Assembly: GCF_045689735.1 (NCBI RefSeq) | Contig: NZ_CP142685.1 | Location: 558,001 to 622,000 of the forward strand | Origin: Halothiobacillus sp045689735 | GTDB lineage: Bacteria; Pseudomonadota; Gammaproteobacteria; Halothiobacillales; Halothiobacillaceae | Direction of reading: 5' to 3' | DNA: 64,000 nucleotides | Shown here: in pieces, positions 49,218 through 58,488 of the stretch | Layout: each line of letters starts with the position of its first letter | Numbering within the stretch: the first letter of the stretch is position 1 | Notes under the pieces: generated by a model | Told to the model about the DNA's origin: nothing | Databases searched by the model: none | What the model saw: the letters and a program-made list of their open reading frames with translations, nothing else | Position numbers and translations under genes: made by a program

Positions 49218-50132
49218 ATGACCCGTCATTTTTTGAGTTTGCTGGATTTTACCGAGGCCGAGCACCGGCGGATTCTGCAGCGTGCCGAGGTGTTACGGCA
49301 AGGCTATGCTCAGGGCGAGCGCCCACAAACCTTGCAGCACCGTGTCTTGGCGATGATTTTTGAAAAAGCCTCGACCCGAACCCGGCTATCGTTCGAAGCG
49401 GGGATGGCGCAACTCGGCGGCACGGCCATTTTCCTGTCGCCACGCGATACCCAGCTTGGGCGAGGCGAGCCGGTCGAGGATTCCGCGCGGGTGATTTCCC
49501 GCATGGTGGATGCGGTGATGATTCGCGCCAAAGATCATGAGATGGTCGAGCGTTTTGCGGCGTACTCGCGGGTGCCGGTCATCAATGCCCTCACCGATCT
49601 GAATCATCCCTGTCAGTTGCTGGCCGATATTTTTACCTATGAGCAGCATCGTGGCTCGATTCGCGGCAAAAAAGTCGCCTGGATTGGCGATGGTTTCAAC
49701 ATGTGCCATTCCTACATCAATGCGGCGCAGGTGTTCGATTTCGAGCTGCGCATTGCGACGCCCAAAGGCTATGAACCCGATCCCGCCATCGTCGCGGCGG
49801 CGGGGGCACGGGTGCATCTGGTGGAGTCGGCGGCCGCTGCCGCGCAAGGGGCGGATTTGCTGGTGACCGATGTCTGGGCCAGCATGGGGCAGGAAGAAGA
49901 GCGCGAGCGCCGGTTGAAGGACTTTGCCGATTACCGCATCGATGCGGCCTTGATGGCGCGCGCGGCCCCCGATGCGCTGTTCATGCACTGCCTGCCCGCC
50001 TATCGTGGCGAGGAGGTGACGGCGGAGGTGCTCGATGGCGCGCAAAGTGTGGTCTGGGACGAGGCAGAGGCGCGGCTGCACACGCAAAAGGCGCTGCTGG
50101 AGTTTTTGATTCTGGGCGATGTCCCGGGGTGA
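49218..50132 (+). CDS. argF: Ornithine carbamoyltransferase
   Basis: Makes citrulline from ornithine and carbamoyl phosphate. The 304 aa contain the carbamoyl-phosphate motif STRTR, HPCQLLADI, the ornithine loop near DVWASMGQEEE, and the catalytic HCLPAYRGEEV. The ATG at 49218 has AAGAG upstream and starts with MTRHFLSLLD as in homologues. It lies 76 bp after argD and 15 bp before argA. Confidence 0.96.
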   Translation: MTRHFLSLLDFTEAEHRRILQRAEVLRQGYAQGERPQTLQHRVLAMIFEKASTRTRLSFEAGMAQLGGTAIFLSPRDTQLGRGEPVEDSARVISRMVDAVMIRAKDHEMVERFAAYSRVPVINALTDLNHPCQLLADIFTYEQHRGSIRGKKVAWIGDGFNMCHSYINAAQVFDFELRIATPKGYEPDPAIVAAAGARVHLVESAAAAAQGADLLVTDVWASMGQEEERERRLKDFADYRIDAALMARAAPDALFMHCLPAYRGEEVTAEVLDGAQSVVWDEAEARLHTQKALLEFLILGDVPG

Positions 50133-50147
50133 TGCGGGGTTTGGGCA

Positions 50148-51473
50148 ATGGATGAGGTGACGGGCACGCCGTTGAATTCCCAACAGATTCTGGTGCAGGG
50201 ATTGCGTCATGCCGTGCCCTATATCCGGGAGCACGACGGCAAGGTGTTCGTGCTGGCCTTCGGCGGCGAGGCGCTGGACGCGCCGCAATCGTTCGAGCGG
50301 GTCGTGCGGGATTTGGTATTGCTGGCGGATTTGGGCGCGCGGCTGGTGCTGGTGCCCGGAGCGCGACCGCAAATCAACCGCCGACTGGCGCAGGTCGGCA
50401 TCGAGCCGAAGTTTCATGGCGGGCTGCGCATCACCGAGCTGGCAATGGTCGATCCGGTCACCGAGGCCGTGGGCGCCCTGCAATTCGACCTGCTCTCTTG
50501 GCTTTCGACCCGGCTGAGTCTTTCGGCCGGGCAGGGCTTGGCGCAGCGGGTGTTGACCGGGAATTTCATCACGGCCAAGCCGATGGGTATTATCGATGGC
50601 GTGGATCTCGGTTTTACCGGCGTGGTGCGACGCGTGGATGTCGAGGGGATTCGGGATGCCTTGGGCGATGGATCGATCGTGGTGCAGAGCAACCTGGGGT
50701 TTTCGCCCACCGGTGAGTTGTATAACCTGCGCGCCGAAGAGGTCGCCGAAGCCATCGCCGTGAGCCTCGGTGCCGATAAACTGATTTTTCTGACCGACCC
50801 GCTGGATGATCTGCCTTCGGTGATGAGCCTCGCTGAAGTTCGGCAATTGCTGGATGAGTCCTCCGGTTCGTTGTCCGTCGAATTCCGGTTGCATCTGGAA
50901 AGCGCGGTGCGCGCTTGCAGCAAAGGTGTGGATCGGGTGCACCTGGTCGATCGTGAAGATGACGGTGCGCTGCTGGTGGAGTTATTTACGCGGGAGGGCT
51001 GTGGCACGCTGATTTCGGCGGAGCCGTTCGAGCGTATCCGCGACGCGCAGCCGGATGACATTGGTGCCATCCTCTCGTTGATCGAGCCGCTGGAGCAGTC
51101 CGGCGTGCTGGTTCGCCGCTCGCGGGAACAACTGGAGCTGGAAATCGACCGATTCGTCGTGATCGAGCGCGATGGCGACATCATCGGCTGTGCGGCGCTT
51201 TATCCCTATCCCGCCGATGGCACGGCAGAAATTGCGGCGTTGGTGGTGCATCCGGCCTATCAACGCGGCGGTCGCGCCGGTCGCTTGCTGGCTTTTCTTG
51301 AAGCGCGAGCGCGGGGCTTGGGCTTGTCGTCTGTCTTCCTGCTATCGACCCAAACCATGGCGTTTTTCAAGGAAAAGGGATTCATCCCCGCCAGCCTGCA
51401 GACGCTGCCGGTGGCGCGCCAAACGCTGTATAACCTCAAGCGAAATTCGCAAATCTTCCGTAAACCCCTGTGA
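50148..51473 (+). CDS. argA: N-acetylglutamate synthase (kinase-like plus GNAT fusion)
   Basis: First enzyme of arginine synthesis, acetylating glutamate. The 441 aa join an amino-acid-kinase-like domain (about 15-285; LVPGARPQINRRL near 65, with the arginine-inhibition site expected at the domain edge) and a GNAT acetyltransferase domain (about 295-441; ALVVHPAYQRGGRAGRLL). This is the classical bacterial ArgA. With argE present in the same window the pathway is the linear one. Its TGA overlaps the rsmJ start as TGATG. Confidence 0.94.
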   Translation: MDEVTGTPLNSQQILVQGLRHAVPYIREHDGKVFVLAFGGEALDAPQSFERVVRDLVLLADLGARLVLVPGARPQINRRLAQVGIEPKFHGGLRITELAMVDPVTEAVGALQFDLLSWLSTRLSLSAGQGLAQRVLTGNFITAKPMGIIDGVDLGFTGVVRRVDVEGIRDALGDGSIVVQSNLGFSPTGELYNLRAEEVAEAIAVSLGADKLIFLTDPLDDLPSVMSLAEVRQLLDESSGSLSVEFRLHLESAVRACSKGVDRVHLVDREDDGALLVELFTREGCGTLISAEPFERIRDAQPDDIGAILSLIEPLEQSGVLVRRSREQLELEIDRFVVIERDGDIIGCAALYPYPADGTAEIAALVVHPAYQRGGRAGRLLAFLEARARGLGLSSVFLLSTQTMAFFKEKGFIPASLQTLPVARQTLYNLKRNSQIFRKPL

Positions 51474-52291
51474 TGGATTCGACCTCGGCTCCAGCCAGCC
51501 AGCCAGCCGACCCCGTGCATGCCTGGCAGCGGCGCGTGGTGCTGGATGATTCCGTCGCCCCGGCGCATGACGGACAATCATTGGCCGAGGTCTTGGGGAT
51601 TATCCCAACCAGCCAGCCCGGCGCGGATCAATTCTGTTTACGGGTCGATGGGCAGGGTTGGGCGCTGTGGCCGCCCGCCGAGGGCGTCTGGGGACGGCTG
51701 CCGCTGCGGATTGATTTCGTCCACGATGCCCGTTTCCGATCCCCGTTGACCTTGAAAGAACCCCTGGCACGCGCGGCGGGGATTAAAGCCGGGCATCGCC
51801 CCCCCGTGATCGATCTGACGGCGGGGCTGGGGCGCGATGCCTGGGCGCTGGCGAGCATGGGCTGCCCGGTGCAAGCTTTTGAGCGTCATCCCTTGATCCA
51901 CCACTTACTGGCAGATGCGCTGGCGCGTGCGCGTGCACATCCAGCCACCGCAGCGGTCGCCGCGCGAATCGATCTCCGCTTGGGCACGGCACATCAATGG
52001 TCGCAGGGTTCGGGCTTGAGTGATCTGGACACGGTCTGGTTGTTTGATCCGATGTTTCCGCCACGGCAAAAATCGGCGGAGGTCAAGAAGGACATGCGGA
52101 TCTTCGCCGCCCTGGTGGGGGCGGATGACGATGCATCGGCGGTGTTCTCCTGGGCGAGAACGCAGCAGGGTGCCCGATGGCTGGTCAAGCGACCCCATCA
52201 TTCGACTCATTGGCCAGCGCATTGTCCCGACTTTACGATTGAGAGTGCGCGGCTGCGGTTTGATGTGTTTTTGCCTTTAACAGGCCGTTGA
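51473..52291 (+). CDS. rsmJ: 16S rRNA (guanine(1516)-N2)-methyltransferase RsmJ
   Basis: SAM-dependent rRNA methyltransferase, 272 aa. Visible motifs are DLTAGLGRDAWALASMG (SAM binding), FERHP, and the catalytic-side FDPMFPPRQKSAEVKKDM, which is specific to RsmJ. Translation is coupled to argA through TGATG. The stop codon lies inside a 14-bp perfect inverted repeat. Confidence 0.94.
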   Translation: MDSTSAPASQPADPVHAWQRRVVLDDSVAPAHDGQSLAEVLGIIPTSQPGADQFCLRVDGQGWALWPPAEGVWGRLPLRIDFVHDARFRSPLTLKEPLARAAGIKAGHRPPVIDLTAGLGRDAWALASMGCPVQAFERHPLIHHLLADALARARAHPATAAVAARIDLRLGTAHQWSQGSGLSDLDTVWLFDPMFPPRQKSAEVKKDMRIFAALVGADDDASAVFSWARTQQGARWLVKRPHHSTHWPAHCPDFTIESARLRFDVFLPLTGR

Positions 52292-52315
52292 AAAGCGTTT
52301 TAACGGCCTGTTAAA
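52276..52315. repeat. 14-bp perfect inverted repeat over the rsmJ stop
   Basis: TTTAACAGGCCGTT (52276-52289) and AACGGCCTGTTAAA (52302-52315) are exact complements around a 12-nt loop. No T-run follows on the plus strand, so termination is unproven; mRNA end protection is possible. Confidence 0.55.
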
Positions 52316-52328
52316 CCAGACGCCCATG

Positions 52329-52353
52329 AAAAAAGCCGGACTTTGTCCGGCTT
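52329..52353 (-). terminator. Rho-independent terminator of the OmpA-like gene
   Basis: Read on the minus strand: AAGCCGGAC-AAAG-TCCGGCTT followed by a T-run of six. It lies 56 bp past the OmpA-like stop. Confidence 0.88.
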
Positions 52354-52408
52354 CTGGAATTTGCTGCCCATGAGATACCGGACTGCGGCGGCAGCCCGGT
52401 GGGGCAGA

Positions 52409-53026
52409 TTATTGACCGGTGCCTTCGGTCGTAACCACCACGCGGCGGTTCTTCGCGCGGCCGGCTGCCGTTTTGTTGGTGGCCACTGGGTCTGCTTTAC
52501 CCATGCCCACGGTTTCGATTTTGCTGGCCGGTACATTGTGCGCTTCGAGGTATTTCGCCACGGTGTTCGCACGGCGTTTTGACAGACCCAGGTTGTATTG
52601 AACCGTGCCGATGCTGTCGGTGTAGCCAACGACTTTGATCTTGGCGATGGCGCTCATGTCGCCCATTTCGCTGATCAGTTTGTCGAGGGCTTCTTTACCT
52701 GCCGGCTTGAGGTTGTATTTGTCAAAATCGAAGTAGGTATCGGCCGTCAGGGTGACTGTCTTCATGACAGGTGCCGGGGGCGGTTCAACCAGGGCAGCCG
52801 GAGCAGCGGCTTTCTTCGGAATCAGATCCGGGTCGCACTGGGGCAGCGCGGTTTCAGCATTCAATACGCCGTGGCCGTTGTGGACGCAATGGCCAAACGG
52901 GGTCATGACCACTTTGCCTTCGCTATCGAAGACATAGGGAGACGCGGGTTTTTGGTCGGCAAAGGCCTGACCAGACAGTGCAACGGCAGCAAGGACGCCG
53001 GTAGCCAGTACGGTGAGTTTTTTCAT
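52409..53026 (-). CDS. OmpA-family peptidoglycan-binding protein
   Basis: Envelope protein of 205 aa. A signal peptide (MKKLTVLATGVLAAVALSG, cleavage after AFA) is followed by a short Pro/Ala-rich linker around residues 75-90 and a C-terminal OmpA-like domain (about 95-200): YFDFDKYNLKPAGKEAL, VVGYTDSIGTVQYNLGLSKRRA and NRRVVV. There is no beta-barrel, so it is not OmpA itself. It probably tethers the outer membrane or an associated complex to the cell wall. The start at 53026 follows AAGGAGA. Confidence 0.9.
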   Translation of the reverse strand: MKKLTVLATGVLAAVALSGQAFADQKPASPYVFDSEGKVVMTPFGHCVHNGHGVLNAETALPQCDPDLIPKKAAAPAALVEPPPAPVMKTVTLTADTYFDFDKYNLKPAGKEALDKLISEMGDMSAIAKIKVVGYTDSIGTVQYNLGLSKRRANTVAKYLEAHNVPASKIETVGMGKADPVATNKTAAGRAKNRRVVVTTEGTGQ

Positions 53027-53603
53027 CGGTAAGGTCTCCTTGTTCAAAATCGACTCATGAGGATGATCAGCATGACGCGCCGTCCATTATGCCCGATTCG
53101 TTCGCTAAAAGTAGCCGGGTGGATCGGTTGTGCCAGGGATTGACCGTTTTTCTGGTTGGAAAATTCCTTTCATGGTGCAAACGCCTCGGCAGATGCCGCC
53201 GATTGCAGGGGGGCTTTACTGGCTTTTATCCCTGATTTTTGGCGTTTTTATTTGTGCAACAAGTTGAAAATGAAGAAAAAATATTTTCTTCTCGTGAGAG
53301 GGGTGTTCGTTGGGTATTTGCATTCCTGGGTCGTTGCGCACAAGCAACAGCCGTGGCGCATGAGATACAACGATTGGGCTGTCGCGGTGCAGTCGGGGGT
53401 GGGGCTTTCCCTTGTTCCGGTGTCGTTGATGCGCTTGGTTCGAGCCGGTCGGCGCGGCGGATTCATCTTGTGGTAAAGTTCACCCCCTTTTGCCGGATTG
53501 ATGCTGGTTATTCTGTTCGATTGTCTTGCTTGCCGAGCCTGAGGCGGGGGATAAAACGGTACGGGTGCGGTAGCCGGCGCGTTGACGCTGCAAGGTTTGT
53601 TTG
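53027..53603. other. 577-bp divergent gap before gyrA
   Basis: No gene is supported. A TTTTATTTG...AAAAAATATTTTC AT-rich patch lies at about 53245-53290. The promoters of the OmpA-like gene and gyrA must be here, but I cannot name a clear -35/-10 pair. Confidence 0.4.
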
Positions 53604-56177
53604 ATGTCTGAGTTTGCACAAGAGATATTCAAGGTCAATCTCGAAGACGAGATGCGCCGCTCGTACCTTGATTATGCGATGAGCGTGATTGTGGGACGGG
53701 CGCTGCCGGATGCCCGTGATGGCTTGAAACCCGTGCATCGCCGGGTCATGTATGCCATGCGCGAATTGGGCAATGACTGGAACAAACCGTACAAAAAATC
53801 TGCCCGTGTCGTCGGGGATGTGATCGGTAAATATCATCCGCATGGGGATTCCGCAGTCTATGACGCGCTGGTGCGTATGGCGCAGACTTTTTCGATGCGT
53901 TATCCGCTCATCGATGGTCAAGGGAACTTCGGCTCGGTGGACGGGGATGCCCCAGCCGCCATGCGGTACACCGAAGTCCGCATGGCCAAGATTGCACATG
54001 AGCTGCAAGCGGATCTTGAAAAAGAAACCGTTGATTTCATTGATAACTATGATGGATCCGAGCAGGAGCCCTCGGTCTTTCCCGCCCGCTTCCCCAACCT
54101 TTTGGTGAATGGTTCCTCGGGGATTGCGGTGGGGATGGCGACCAATATTCCGCCGCATAACCTGACCGAGATTCTCGATGCCACCGTGGCGCTGATCGAT
54201 GAGCCGACGGTGGATGATGAGGCGCTGTTGGCGCTGGTGCCCGGGCCGGATTTCCCAACGGCCGGGATCATCAACGGTGCGGCCGGGATTCGTGAAGCCT
54301 ATCTGACCGGGCGTGGTCGCGTGGTCATGCGGGCGCGTGCCGCGTTTGAAGAAGATGAGCGCACGGGTAAGGCCAGCATCATCGTGACCGAACTGCCTTA
54401 TCAGGTGAATAAAGCGCGCTTGATTGAGCGGATTGCCGAACTCGTGCGTGAGAAAAAGCTGGAGGGCATCACCGAGTTACGGGATGAGTCAGACAAAGAC
54501 GGCATGCGGATCGTCATCGAACTGCGCCGTGGGGATCTGCCGGATGTGATGATCAATAACCTGTATCAGCAAACCCAGATGCAAAGCGTGTTCGGCATCA
54601 ACATGGTGGCGCTAGTGGATGGGCAGCCGAGAACCCTGGGGTTGCGGGATATTCTTACGGTCTTTTTGCGCCATCGCCGCGAAGTGGTGACGCGCCGCAC
54701 GATTTTTGATCTGCGCAAAGCCCGCGAGCGGGCGCACATCCTAGAAGGGCTGGCGGTCGCGCTGGCCAACATCGACGAGATGATCGCCCTGATCAAAGCC
54801 GCGCCCAATCCTGCGGATGCGCGCGAGGCATTGATGGCGCGCGACTGGGCTTCCGGCCTGGTGCAAACGCTGTTGGAGCGCGCCGATTCTGCGGCGTCGC
54901 GCCCGGAAGCCTTGCCTGCCGAACTCGGTTTACAGCCGGATCGGCGCTACCGGCTGTCGCATGAACAGGCCAGCGCCATCCTAGAGATGCGCTTGAACCG
55001 CCTGACCGGGCTGGAGCAAGACAAGATCATCGACGAGTACCGTGAGCTGCTGGCCAAAATCGTTGACCTGCTGGACATTCTGCGTTCGGAAACCCGCTTG
55101 ATGCAGGTCATTCGTGACGAACTGCTGGCGCTGCGGGAAGAGTATGGCCAGCCGCGGCGGACGGAAATCGTCTTTGATTACGAAGATCTGTCCATTGAGG
55201 ATTTGATCGCCGAAGAAGACCGCGTCGTCACGCTTTCGCGCGAGGGTTACATCAAAACCCAGTCTTTGAGCGAGTACCAGAGCCAGCGCCGTGGTGGACG
55301 GGGCAAGTCCTCGACGCGCATGAAAGATGAGGATGTCATCGAGCGGCTGATGGTAGCGAGTACCCACGCTTGGGCTCTGTTGTTCACCAACTTGGGTCGA
55401 GTCTATTGGCGCAAGGTGTACCAGTTGCCGCAAGGCGCGCGCGGCGCGCGCGGCCGGCCGATCATCAATATCCTGCCGTTGCAGGAAGGTGAATGGGTCA
55501 ATGCCATGCTGCCGGTGCGTGAATTCGTTGAGGATCACTACATTTTCTTTGCGACCGCCAGCGGGCAGGTGAAAAAGACGCCGCTGGCGGATTTTTCGCG
55601 GCCACGGCAAGCCGGTATCATTGCGATCGATTTGCGTGATGAAGATCGGCTGGTGGGCGCGGCCTTGACCGATGGCACGCGCGAGCTGATGTTGTTCAGT
55701 GATGCCGGCAAATCGATTCGGTTCCACGAGGAAGATGTGCGCTCCATGGGGCGTGTGGCAGGTGGGGTGCGGGGTATCCGCCTGGAAGAAGGCCAGAAAG
55801 TGATGTCCCTGCTTGTCGTCGGGTCGGGGCAGGTATTGACCGCCACGGAGAATGGCTACGGTAAGCGCACCCCCATCGAAGATTTCCCGATCCAGGGGCG
55901 GGGTGGGCAGGGGGTCATCGCGATCCAGACGAGCGACCGTAATGGTGCCTTGGTTGGTGCAGCGCTGGTGCAGGAAACGGATGAAGTGATTCTGATTTCC
56001 AATGCCGGTACACTCGTGCGCACCGAGGTTGACCAGATTTCGCTGGTGTCCCGCAATACGCAAGGGGTGATTCTGATTCGCCTCGGCGAGGGCGAGAAGC
56101 TCGTGCAGTTGGCCGCCGTCACTGGCGTGGCCGGTGATGAGACGGATGCCCCCTCGGCGGGGCTCGCGGAACAATAA
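53604..56177 (+). CDS. gyrA: DNA gyrase subunit A
   Basis: Catalytic subunit of DNA gyrase, 857 aa. The active tyrosine is Y122 (AAMRYTE). The quinolone region keeps Ser83 and Asp87 (HPHGDSAVYD, residues 78-87), the wild-type sensitive state. The GyrA box QRRGGRG is intact at the start of the C-terminal wrapping domain, and GVRGIRLE-type blade repeats follow. It has an Asp/Ala-rich tail. It starts at the ATG at 53604, one codon after an in-frame TTG. First gene of the gyrA-serC-...-rpsA series. Confidence 0.97.
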   Translation: MSEFAQEIFKVNLEDEMRRSYLDYAMSVIVGRALPDARDGLKPVHRRVMYAMRELGNDWNKPYKKSARVVGDVIGKYHPHGDSAVYDALVRMAQTFSMRYPLIDGQGNFGSVDGDAPAAMRYTEVRMAKIAHELQADLEKETVDFIDNYDGSEQEPSVFPARFPNLLVNGSSGIAVGMATNIPPHNLTEILDATVALIDEPTVDDEALLALVPGPDFPTAGIINGAAGIREAYLTGRGRVVMRARAAFEEDERTGKASIIVTELPYQVNKARLIERIAELVREKKLEGITELRDESDKDGMRIVIELRRGDLPDVMINNLYQQTQMQSVFGINMVALVDGQPRTLGLRDILTVFLRHRREVVTRRTIFDLRKARERAHILEGLAVALANIDEMIALIKAAPNPADAREALMARDWASGLVQTLLERADSAASRPEALPAELGLQPDRRYRLSHEQASAILEMRLNRLTGLEQDKIIDEYRELLAKIVDLLDILRSETRLMQVIRDELLALREEYGQPRRTEIVFDYEDLSIEDLIAEEDRVVTLSREGYIKTQSLSEYQSQRRGGRGKSSTRMKDEDVIERLMVASTHAWALLFTNLGRVYWRKVYQLPQGARGARGRPIINILPLQEGEWVNAMLPVREFVEDHYIFFATASGQVKKTPLADFSRPRQAGIIAIDLRDEDRLVGAALTDGTRELMLFSDAGKSIRFHEEDVRSMGRVAGGVRGIRLEEGQKVMSLLVVGSGQVLTATENGYGKRTPIEDFPIQGRGGQGVIAIQTSDRNGALVGAALVQETDEVILISNAGTLVRTEVDQISLVSRNTQGVILIRLGEGEKLVQLAAVTGVAGDETDAPSAGLAEQ

Positions 56178-56214
56178 TTTCGATTTGATTCAATAAACCG
56201 GGTTGGGAGTGATC

Positions 56215-57303
56215 ATGGCGCGTGTATTTAATTTTGGTGCAGGCCCTGCGGTATTGCCGGAAGAGGTGCTGAAAAAGGCGCAGGCCGAAATGCTGGATTG
56301 CGACGGAACGGGCATGTCCGTCATGGAAATGAGCCATCGGGGCAAAAAATTCATTGCGATCGCGGAGAAAGCGGAAGCCGATCTTCGTACGCTGATGGCG
56401 ATTCCTTCAAATTATAAGGTATTGTTTTTACAGGGCGGGGCGTCCTCGCAATTTTCGATGATCCCCCTGAACCTCAAGGCGCGCGGCGATGGCTCTGCCG
56501 ATTATTTCAATACCGGCCATTGGTCGGAAAAAGCCGTTGCCGAAGCCAAGCGGTTCGTCAAGGTCAATGTGGTGGCGGACACCAAGCCGAGTAAATACAC
56601 CGAAGTCCCGGCGGCAGGGTCTTATGCGTTGAATCCGAACGCGGCCTATGTGCATTACACCCCGAATGAAACCATTGCGGGCGTGGAATTCGACTACATT
56701 CCGCAAACCGGCGAGGTACCGCTGGTTGCTGATATGTCCTCCACCATTCTGTCTCGCCCGGTCGATGTGTCCAAGTTCGGCATCATTTACGCCGGGGCGC
56801 AGAAAAACATCGGCCCGTCTGGGCTGACGATTGCGATCGTTCGTGAGGATTTGATCGGCCACGCGGGTTCTGAAGTGCCGGTGATGTTCGACTATAAAAC
56901 GCATGCCGAGAACGGGTCGATGTACAACACCCCGCCCACCTACGCCTGGTACATCGCCGGGCTGGTGTTCGAACGGATGCTGGCCAACGGCGGTATTGCG
57001 GCGATGGCGGAAACCAATGCCCGCAAAGCGAAAAAACTCTACGACGCGATTGACAACAGCCAAGGCTTTTATCGCAACCCCGTCGCGGTGAATGCCCGTT
57101 CCTGGATGAATGTGCCGTTCATTCTGAAAGATGAGGCGCTCGACAAGCCATTTTTGGCGGAATCGGAAAAGGCCGGGCTTTCTGCGCTGGCCGGTCACCG
57201 TTCGGTCGGCGGCATGCGCGCCAGTATCTACAATGCCATGCCGGAGGCCGGGGTCGATGCCCTAATCGCCTTCATGCATGATTTCGCCCAGCGCCACGGT
57301 TAA
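56215..57303 (+). CDS. serC: Phosphoserine aminotransferase
   Basis: PLP enzyme of serine (and pyridoxine) synthesis, 362 aa. It opens with RVFNFGAGPAVLPEEVL, contains FLQGGASSQF and the PLP lysine in AGAQKNIGPSG, and ends with GGMRASIYNAM. The ATG at 56215 follows GGGAGTG. Eight bases separate its stop from the downstream phosphoglycerate dehydrogenase, so the first two serine steps are neighbours, in reverse pathway order. Confidence 0.96.
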   Translation: MARVFNFGAGPAVLPEEVLKKAQAEMLDCDGTGMSVMEMSHRGKKFIAIAEKAEADLRTLMAIPSNYKVLFLQGGASSQFSMIPLNLKARGDGSADYFNTGHWSEKAVAEAKRFVKVNVVADTKPSKYTEVPAAGSYALNPNAAYVHYTPNETIAGVEFDYIPQTGEVPLVADMSSTILSRPVDVSKFGIIYAGAQKNIGPSGLTIAIVREDLIGHAGSEVPVMFDYKTHAENGSMYNTPPTYAWYIAGLVFERMLANGGIAAMAETNARKAKKLYDAIDNSQGFYRNPVAVNARSWMNVPFILKDEALDKPFLAESEKAGLSALAGHRSVGGMRASIYNAMPEAGVDALIAFMHDFAQRHG

Positions 57304-57311
57304 TTAACGAG

Positions 57312-58484
57312 ATGACTACGATGTTCAAAATTCACACCCTGAATGCGATTTCTTCCAAAGGCACCGACCGTTTGCCGGCTGCCCAATACACCGTCGGCGC
57401 GCCGCTGGAAAGCGCGGATGCGATTCTGGTGCGCTCCGCCAAGATGCACGACATGGCCTTGCCGGATTCTGTGCTGGCGATTGGCCGCGCGGGGGCTGGG
57501 GTCAACAACATTCCCGTCGATGCCATGAGCGAGCGCGGCGTGGTGGTATTCAACGCTCCCGGTGCCAATGCCAATGCGGTGAAAGAGTTGGTGATGGCGG
57601 GCATGCTGATGTCCATTCGCAACTTGGGCGCTGCCTGGGATTTCGCCCGTGGTTTGCAAGGGACGGACGAAGAGATTCACAAGGCCGTTGAAGCCGGTAA
57701 GAAAGACTTTGTCGGCTTCGAATTGCCGGGGCGCACCCTCGGGGTGATCGGATTGGGCGCCATCGGCGTGCGCGTCGCGAATGCCGCGCGGGCGCTGGGG
57801 ATGCGCGTCATCGGTTTTGATCCGGGGATCAGCATCGAGCGCGCTTGGGAATTGTCGCCGGAAGTGCATCAAGCCACGAGCGTGGATGAAGTGCTGGCCA
57901 AGGCCGATTTCGTCAGCTTCCATGTGCCGTTGATCGATGCGACGCGCAATCTGATCAACGCCGAGCGGCTGGCGTTCATGAAAGACAATGTCGTGGTGCT
58001 CAACTTCGCGCGCGAAGGTATTGTGGATGAAGCGGCGATGGTCGCTGCCTTGGATGCGGGTAAGGCGCACGCCTATGTTTCTGATTTCCCAGGGAATATG
58101 ACCAAAAATCATCCGCGTTGCCTGACCTTCCCGCATCTGGGGGCATCGACCGGTGAGGCCGAAGATAACTGCGCGATCATGGTGGCCGATCAGATCAAGG
58201 ACTATCTGGAAAACGGCAATATCCGTAATTCCGTCAACTTCCCGGAAGTGCGGATGGCGCGTTCCGGTGCGCAACGACTGGCGATTGCCAATCGCAACAT
58301 GCCGGATATGGTGGGGCAAATTTCCCATATCCTCGGTCAAGCGGGCGTGAACATCGAGCGGTTGATGAACGAGTCGCGCAAACAACTGGCCTACACCTTG
58401 ATCGATGTCAGTACGCCGATCGGCGAGACTGCATTGGCGCAACTGCGCGCCATCAATGGCGTGCTGCGGATTCGCGTGATCTGA
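57312..58484 (+). CDS. serA: D-3-phosphoglycerate dehydrogenase family protein with ACT domain
   Basis: NAD-dependent oxidation of 3-phosphoglycerate, the first step of serine synthesis. The 390 aa show a substrate domain with RSAKMHDM and GRAGAGVNNIP, the dinucleotide loop GVIGLGAIGVRVA, catalytic arginine in NFAREGIVDE, and the histidine in FPHLGAST. A C-terminal ACT domain (about 320-390; HILGQAGVNIERL) may give feedback control by serine. The gene sits between serC and pheA, an insertion compared with the common gammaproteobacterial order serC-pheA. The family assignment is firm; the exact substrate is inferred from its neighbour serC. Confidence 0.88.
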   Translation: MTTMFKIHTLNAISSKGTDRLPAAQYTVGAPLESADAILVRSAKMHDMALPDSVLAIGRAGAGVNNIPVDAMSERGVVVFNAPGANANAVKELVMAGMLMSIRNLGAAWDFARGLQGTDEEIHKAVEAGKKDFVGFELPGRTLGVIGLGAIGVRVANAARALGMRVIGFDPGISIERAWELSPEVHQATSVDEVLAKADFVSFHVPLIDATRNLINAERLAFMKDNVVVLNFAREGIVDEAAMVAALDAGKAHAYVSDFPGNMTKNHPRCLTFPHLGASTGEAEDNCAIMVADQIKDYLENGNIRNSVNFPEVRMARSGAQRLAIANRNMPDMVGQISHILGQAGVNIERLMNESRKQLAYTLIDVSTPIGETALAQLRAINGVLRIRVI

Positions 58485-58488
58485 TCCA

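Noticed and set aside
49386..50942. 518-aa minus-strand open frame opposite argF/argA
   Set aside because: Antisense shadow of two certain genes. The composition is rich in His, Arg and Gln, with no domain and no ribosome site. Similar long antisense frames at 16512-18635, 20861-22312, 54981-56174 and 57300-58661 were dropped for the same reason.
53156..53476. Possible small gene in the gap before gyrA
   Set aside because: The frame is mixed in composition, has no ribosome site and no recognisable domain; a LysR-like run near its end is too short to support a remnant.
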